From an uncultured Neomegalonema sp. (GTDB lineage Bacteria > Pseudomonadota > Alphaproteobacteria > Rhodobacterales > Rhodobacteraceae), in the NCBI GenBank assembly GCA_937927905.1, contig CALFWP010000151.1, positions 1-10,909 of the forward strand: a stretch of DNA of 10,909 bases. The letters are read 5' to 3'. How positions within the stretch are numbered: the first letter of the stretch is position 1; every line of letters begins with the position of its first letter. This document shows, one piece after another, positions 7,067-10,909 of the stretch. Under the pieces are notes generated by a model. It saw only the letters and a list, made by a program, of their open reading frames with translations, was not told the DNA's origin and made no database searches. Position numbers and translations under genes: made by a program.

Positions 7067-8152
7067 TCATGATTCCAAAGACGTAATCCGATTTTTCAGC
7101 GTCTCTACAGTCTCGAACAATTTCGGCAAACGGCGCAAAGCCATAATGCCGCGCATGGCTTCATCGCGTTTTACTGCCGGACTGCCCATCATAATGTTCC
7201 GTGACGGAATATTGGCGGCCACACCGGAGGCCGCCGCGACCAGGACGTCGGACCCGATGGTCACATGATCCGCCACCCCGACCTTGCCGCCAAGTACAAC
7301 GCGATCACCAACAACAGAGCTGCCCGCAATACCGACCTGGGCACACAGCATACATGTACTGCCGATGCGGACATTATGCCCTACCTGCACCTGATTATCC
7401 AGTTTGGTCCCGTCGCCGATGCCGGTGTCGGTCAGCGTACCGCGGTCTATGGTGGTGCATGCGCCGATCTCCACATCATTGCCCAGTGTCACCGAGCCCA
7501 GTGAATGAATGCGGGCCAGTTCGGTGTTTTGTGTTCCAGAGATCGAGCCGCCCTGCACTTTGGCGGCCTCCACCGCACCGGGTTCAGGGGTCACAAAAGA
7601 AAACCCGTCAGCACCGATCACCGCATTCTGATGGATAATGACACGATTCCCGATAATGACGCGCGCGCCGATCCGGACACCGGAATGAATCAGCGCCTCC
7701 GCACCGATCTTTGCTCCGGAACCGACAGATACATGAGAGAGGATACGCGATCCCGCACCAACCGATGCTCTGGCAGCGATATGAACAAAAGGTCCGACGG
7801 AAACGCCCTCGCCAAGCTGCGCCGCCGGATCGACATATGCCGTGGGATGGATGCCGGCTTCACACCCGATCTCCGGCATAAAGGCAGCTGTTACGGATGA
7901 CATCGCATACCTTGGGCGCCCGACAAAAATCGCCGCCTCCAGGCCCAAAGCCTGCCAATCCGTATCCGCAGCAAGCAATGCCGCCCTTGCCCCCTTAAGA
8001 GAGGCAGCATATCCGGCAGAGGTCGCCACAGCGATGGTCTCCGGCAGATGCGCCTCGTCCGGATGAACGGGCCGCGAAACAGACAACGCGCCGTTCCCAG
8101 CGAACGGGGCACCAAGTAAATCCGCAAGTGCGGCCACGGTAAGATGGGGCAT
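7067..8152 (-). CDS. lpxD: UDP-3-O-acylglucosamine N-acyltransferase LpxD
   Basis: The 361-residue product is LpxD, the third enzyme of lipid A synthesis. It transfers an R-3-hydroxyacyl chain from acyl-ACP to the 2-amino group of UDP-3-O-acylglucosamine in the cytoplasm. An N-terminal uridine-binding domain (about 1-100, with FVGRPRYAM at 76-84) is followed by a left-handed beta-helix of hexapeptide repeats (about 101-320). It includes IHQNAVIGADGFSF (173-186), RIHSLGSVTLG (214-224) and LDNQVQVGHN (251-260). H259 matches the catalytic His239 of E. coli LpxD and H296 matches His276, with the same 37-residue offset. A helical tail (about 326-361) closes the protein, as in E. coli and longer than I recall for Rhodobacterales enzymes. 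The ATG is preceded by AAGGG at 8161-8165. The usual partners bamA, fabZ and lpxA are absent; it follows the transpeptidase gene by 79 bp. It could be the only lpxD or a second copy. Confidence 0.95.
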   Translation of the reverse strand: MPHLTVAALADLLGAPFAGNGALSVSRPVHPDEAHLPETIAVATSAGYAASLKGARAALLAADTDWQALGLEAAIFVGRPRYAMSSVTAAFMPEIGCEAGIHPTAYVDPAAQLGEGVSVGPFVHIAARASVGAGSRILSHVSVGSGAKIGAEALIHSGVRIGARVIIGNRVIIHQNAVIGADGFSFVTPEPGAVEAAKVQGGSISGTQNTELARIHSLGSVTLGNDVEIGACTTIDRGTLTDTGIGDGTKLDNQVQVGHNVRIGSTCMLCAQVGIAGSSVVGDRVVLGGKVGVADHVTIGSDVLVAAASGVAANIPSRNIMMGSPAVKRDEAMRGIMALRRLPKLFETVETLKNRITSLES

Positions 8153-8171
8153 CGGTTCAACCCTTAAAACG

Positions 8172-8202
8172 ATTATACGGGGGCACCCATACCCTGTCTC
8201 AA
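8172..8202 (-). promoter_or_regulatory. Possible own promoter of lpxD
   Basis: On the minus strand TTGAGA (8202-8197) is followed after 19 bases by a perfect TATAAT (8177-8172). A start near 8165 would leave a very short leader of about 13 bases that still includes the AAGGG ribosome site. The 19-base spacer is longer than ideal. If real, lpxD can be expressed apart from the upstream transpeptidase gene. Confidence 0.4.
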
Positions 8203-8231
8203 CGGCGTATCACAGTATTCTCTGTATCCCT

Positions 8232-9929
8232 TCAAAGGCCCGATGTCTGACGCTGTTCGGCATCGGCATGGAGCGCACGGGCCAATGCCTCGTCACGCCC
8301 GTAAATATCCTCGCGGAAATGTAACGTTCCGGCATGATCAACCCAGGATGTCAGGTACATCAGATGCACAGGCATAGGGCGTTCCAACTGTACTTCGGTC
8401 TCTTCACCTGTAGCGAGAATATTCTCGATCATCGTTCCGGGGTCTTTGGACTGCTCCGACAACAACAGCCAGGCCAGGGCAAAGGGCCGCTCGATCCTGA
8501 CACACCCGTGGGAGTAGGCGCGGCTTTCGTCTGCAAATAAATGCTTTGACGGGGTGTCGTGAAGATAAATGTTATACCCGTTCGGGAACATGAACTTCAC
8601 ATTGCCAAGCGCATTTCCCGGGCCCGGTTTCTGGACAACGCCATAATGTTCACCGAATTCCGCCGGTGTCATCGCAGCCCAATCCACATCGGTCAGCGGA
8701 TTCACTTTCCGGCCACGGTGGAACAGGATCATATTCTGTTTATCGAAAAACTGCGGATCCGCCTTTGCTTCTGGCAAAAACTCCCGCATCACTATGCTTC
8801 TGGGAACATTCCAGCGCGGGTTCAGGACCAGATAACTCATCGAGCGGGAAAATTCCGGCGTTTGCAGACGCCGTTCCGGTTTTCCGACCACAACCCGCGC
8901 CTCGTGCAGCGGAACATCACTGTCATCATAGACCGTCATACGAAAGGCCGCCTGATTGACTTCGATGCGGCGGCCAAGGCGTTGGTTCGCCCGCCAGCGC
9001 AGACGTTCAAGATTCAGAATGACTTGGGCAATGCGCCGGGTCACCGGCTGATTGAGTGCGCGTAAGGTTGCAGGCCCCGCAATACCATCTGCCGTCAGAC
9101 CGTGCCGGTCCTGAAACCTGGCAACCGCCCCCTGCAAACGTTCGTCATACGTGGCTACCCTGGATGATTCACCGGACATCAGTTCCGGCTCCGGAGGCAA
9201 ATCACCCATCGCAATCAGACGGCGGCGCAGTGCATCAACTGCAGCGGAGGTCTCGTTCGGAGCAACGCCGGAACCGGGAACTTTCGGCCCCCAGCCGCCG
9301 CTGCTGGCCTGGATTGTCAGCTGTCCCAGGGATGTGCGCAACTTGTTGTATCTGGGGTCATCCGGAATAATCCGCTCCAGCACAGCCGGCACATCATCAA
9401 TCTGTTCCAGTTCACGCAGCATCCTGAGCGGATCGGGGCGCGAAGGATCAATATAAATCGCCTGTCCCAGCGCTTCCGGATCCGCAGCCCCTGCGCGGAG
9501 GTCATCAAGGTAAAGCAAAAACGCACCGGAAAGCGCCAACTCAAGGCGTGCCCTTTCTTCGAAGCTGCTTTGCGGACCAAGCGCGGAGATATCGGCGGAC
9601 AGCCGGTCGAACCTGTACCGTGCAGGTGACAGGCCGTGCGAAGAGACTGTCGCCAATGCCTTCATTAAATGATCTGCCCTCCGCCCCCTTGCGTTTTTGG
9701 ACGGTGCCAACCAGTACGCGGCATATCCCCGCTCCTGATAAAACACCTCAATCGCCTGTTTCGCATGCGGATGCTCTGCCGCAACAGGACGCGGATCACC
9801 GGCAACCTCACGTGCACCGGCAGGAGAAAGCGCTGTAAAAACAGACACCAAGATGAAAAACAAACACAGAGGCAAAAATTTTAAGCCGTATATTAAATCC
9901 GTGTTGGGAGCTTTTACCGCATAGTGCAC
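8232..9929 (-). CDS. L,D-transpeptidase, LdtD/YcbB type
   Basis: The product (565 residues from the GTG at 9929) is a periplasmic L,D-transpeptidase of the YcbB/LdtD type, which makes 3-3 crosslinks between diaminopimelate residues of peptidoglycan. A signal or anchor segment (YGLKFLPLCLFFILVSVF, about 13-31, cut near 39 after PAGA) leads to an alpha-helical scaffold domain (about 55-235). A peptidoglycan-binding domain follows (about 261-293, LQGAVARFQDRHGLTADGIAGPATLRALN without its ends), then the YkuD catalytic domain (about 325-500). The active site reads HDTPSKHLF and AYSHGCVR with catalytic C476. The frame stays open upstream to a GTG at 10055, but starting there or at the TTG at 10013 (which has GGAG upstream) would overlap the divergent endopeptidase gene. 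I prefer 9929, although its ribosome site is poor. lpxD follows on the same strand 79 bp downstream. The family call is firm; the start is not. Confidence 0.92.
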   Translation of the reverse strand: MHYAVKAPNTDLIYGLKFLPLCLFFILVSVFTALSPAGAREVAGDPRPVAAEHPHAKQAIEVFYQERGYAAYWLAPSKNARGRRADHLMKALATVSSHGLSPARYRFDRLSADISALGPQSSFEERARLELALSGAFLLYLDDLRAGAADPEALGQAIYIDPSRPDPLRMLRELEQIDDVPAVLERIIPDDPRYNKLRTSLGQLTIQASSGGWGPKVPGSGVAPNETSAAVDALRRRLIAMGDLPPEPELMSGESSRVATYDERLQGAVARFQDRHGLTADGIAGPATLRALNQPVTRRIAQVILNLERLRWRANQRLGRRIEVNQAAFRMTVYDDSDVPLHEARVVVGKPERRLQTPEFSRSMSYLVLNPRWNVPRSIVMREFLPEAKADPQFFDKQNMILFHRGRKVNPLTDVDWAAMTPAEFGEHYGVVQKPGPGNALGNVKFMFPNGYNIYLHDTPSKHLFADESRAYSHGCVRIERPFALAWLLLSEQSKDPGTMIENILATGEETEVQLERPMPVHLMYLTSWVDHAGTLHFREDIYGRDEALARALHADAEQRQTSGL

Positions 9930-10002
9930 GGGAAATGCGGGTCTGCGTTCGGGGACAAATGCGCACCGCCCGCCGGGGGATTCAATATCAGGGGTTTCAG
10001 TT

Positions 10003-10572
10003 GTGTCCAGCAATGGTGCTCTCCAATCCGGTCTGTCGCGTCGCGCGGCACTCACCGGTGTATTTTCATTCGCTTTCTGCGCAGCATTATCGCCAGGTCA
10101 TGCACAGGCCGCAGCGTCCAATGCCCTAAGGCGTATCAACATCTACAATCCGCGCACAGATGAACGTCTCGACATCATATACCACGTTAGAGGGCATTAT
10201 ATTCCAGAAGCAATGCAAAGTATTAACAAGATATTACGGGATGTCAGAACAGACGAGGCAATCGCTATGGACCCCCGTCTGATTGATATTCTTGCCGCCA
10301 CACAAAGGTTGTTGGGATATGACCGTCCGTTTTCTGTAATCTCCGGATACCGTTCGAAACGTACCAATGACATGTTGCGCCGCAAAAGCAGTGGAGTTGC
10401 AAAAAAATCTTACCATCTCAAAGGGATGGCGACTGACTTACGGATGGAGGGCGTCCATGTTTCAACATTGCAACGCGCCGGAAAACTGATCGGCGCAGGC
10501 GGTGTCGGACTCTATACAAAATCGAATTTCGTTCACCTGGACAGCGGACCGGTACGAAGCTGGGGCCGCTGA
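10003..10572 (+). CDS. mepK: MepK-type murein DD/LD-endopeptidase (DUF882)
   Basis: The 189-residue product matches the DUF882/peptidase M15-like family of E. coli YcbK/MepK, a zinc enzyme that cleaves 3-3 (and some 4-3) crosslinks to allow wall growth. The N-terminus carries a twin-arginine type signal (LSRRAALTG, R13 R14, then a hydrophobic stretch to AQA at 34-36), so export by Tat is likely. The catalytic domain begins at LRRINIYNP. It has SGYRSKRTN (114-122), the zinc motif HLKGMATD (H138, D145) and FVHLDSGPVRSW (H178, D180). Length and motifs are normal for an intact enzyme. The GTG start is supported by AGGGG at 9990-9994, 8 bases upstream. It is divergent from the L,D-transpeptidase gene across about 70 bp. 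Family and motifs are firm; substrate preference is taken from E. coli. Confidence 0.92.
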   Translation: MSSNGALQSGLSRRAALTGVFSFAFCAALSPGHAQAAASNALRRINIYNPRTDERLDIIYHVRGHYIPEAMQSINKILRDVRTDEAIAMDPRLIDILAATQRLLGYDRPFSVISGYRSKRTNDMLRRKSSGVAKKSYHLKGMATDLRMEGVHVSTLQRAGKLIGAGGVGLYTKSNFVHLDSGPVRSWGR

Positions 10573-10654
10573 AGCCGCATGTAAAAACGGCCTTGTCATT
10601 ACCTGACTGTCAAAAATGTGAACTTTTTGAAAAACTCATATATCCGGACGCAAA

Positions 10655-10686
10655 CAAAAACACCTCCTGAAATGCACAGGAGGTGT
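10655..10686 (-). terminator. Rho-independent terminator of the beta-barrel gene
   Basis: A perfect 10-bp stem, ACACCTCCTG (10660-10669) with CAGGAGGTGT (10677-10686), encloses a 7-base loop. Read on the minus strand it is followed by five T residues, a G and three more T (down to about 10651). It lies 26 bp beyond the stop of the minus-strand gene at 10713. On the plus strand no T tract follows, so it should act mainly on the leftward gene, though it could also slow transcripts from the endopeptidase gene. Confidence 0.85.
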
Positions 10687-10712
10687 CTCCGGTTAGCAGA
10701 TAGAGCGAAAAA

Positions 10713-10909
10713 TCAGAAGCTGTAACCGAATCTGGCGGACAATGCGAAAACATCCGCATCACCGAATTGCGACGAAGTCGCGAGACCGGCAGCGGTGGCC
10801 GGTGCCAATGCCGGAGACTGCACACCGCCGATACCGAACAGCCGACGGTATTCACCGCCCAGCGTCACTTTCAGACCGTCGGTCGGTTCAATCACGACAC
10901 CGCCGCCGA
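10713..10909 (-). CDS. C-terminus of an outer-membrane beta-barrel protein (partial)
   Basis: Only the last 65 or so codons are inside the window; the gene enters from the right edge on the minus strand and has no start here. The visible part reads as alternating hydrophobic and polar beta strands (GGVVIEP, GLKVTLGGEYRRLFG, then ADVFALSARFGYSF). It ends in a terminal Phe, the usual signal by which the BAM complex recognises outer-membrane barrels. An Ala/Pro/Thr-rich loop (SPALAPATAAGLATSS) separates the last two strands and is probably surface exposed. Which porin or transport family it belongs to cannot be decided from this fragment; a FadL-like or general porin-like barrel is possible. A strong terminator follows. 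Confidence 0.75.
   Translation of the reverse strand, partial: GGGVVIEPTDGLKVTLGGEYRRLFGIGGVQSPALAPATAAGLATSSQFGDADVFALSARFGYSF

Noticed and set aside
7201..7900. Plus-strand open frames opposite lpxD with many Arg, Asp and Cys
   Set aside because: Their apparent repeats are the reverse reading of the hexapeptide repeats of LpxD.
7102..8152. Hexapeptide-coding repeats in lpxD as a DNA repeat array
   Set aside because: They are degenerate at the DNA level and explained by the beta-helix fold of the protein.
10572..10640. Terminator behind the MepK-type gene (GCCG near 10573 with CGGC near 10588, and an A/T-rich near-palindrome at 10619-10637)
   Set aside because: The stems are short or imperfect and no T tract follows the first; not strong enough to list.
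1..10909. Signs of a mobile element, phage, defence island or CRISPR
   Set aside because: No integrase, transposase, long terminal repeats, direct-repeat arrays or composition break seen; the genes are ordinary envelope housekeeping types.

Overview
The window looks like chromosomal DNA from a Gram-negative alphaproteobacterium, most likely in or near the Rhodobacterales. The reasons are an IalB-family secreted protein, an LpxD whose core reads like the Rhodobacterales type, a protein resembling the alphaproteobacterial RcdA/DUF1465 family, and frequent GTG starts. Base composition looks moderately GC-rich and even (judged by eye, not counted). I see no rRNA, tRNA, CRISPR array, insertion sequence, integrase or phage gene.

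Layout from left to right. Positions 1-262 are non-coding or hold only the tail of something outside. At 263-745 (+) is a small CheY-like receiver protein that has lost its phosphorylation residues. At 922-1452 (+) is a helical protein resembling RcdA/DUF1465. At 1525-2151 (+) is an exported IalB-family protein, and at 2391-3599 (+) a 12-helix MFS transporter. Facing it, 3606-5438 (-) is a PBP4-type (S13) D-Ala-D-Ala peptidase with an altered KTG motif and a long acidic tail. At 5657-7042 (+) is an exported DUF3179 protein. At 7067-8152 (-) is lpxD (lipid A synthesis), downstream of an L,D-transpeptidase at 8232-9929 (-). Divergent from that is a MepK-type murein endopeptidase at 10003-10572 (+). 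The window ends inside an outer-membrane beta-barrel gene, 10713-10909 (-), with a clear terminator behind it.

The common theme is the cell envelope: peptidoglycan 4-3 chemistry (PBP4-like protein), 3-3 crosslink formation (LdtD-like) and hydrolysis (MepK-like), lipid A acylation (LpxD), a periplasmic IalB protein and an outer-membrane barrel. The transpeptidase and endopeptidase are divergent across about 70 bp, an arrangement that could let 3-3 crosslink synthesis and cleavage be balanced. The left end differs: a degenerate receiver followed by an RcdA-like protein recalls the CpdR/RcdA adaptors of ClpXP in Caulobacter, but that link is inference from weak similarity.

I found no convincing new multi-gene system. 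The points most worth checking are the KTG to KFG change and acidic tail of the PBP4-like protein, and the degenerate receiver/RcdA-like pair.
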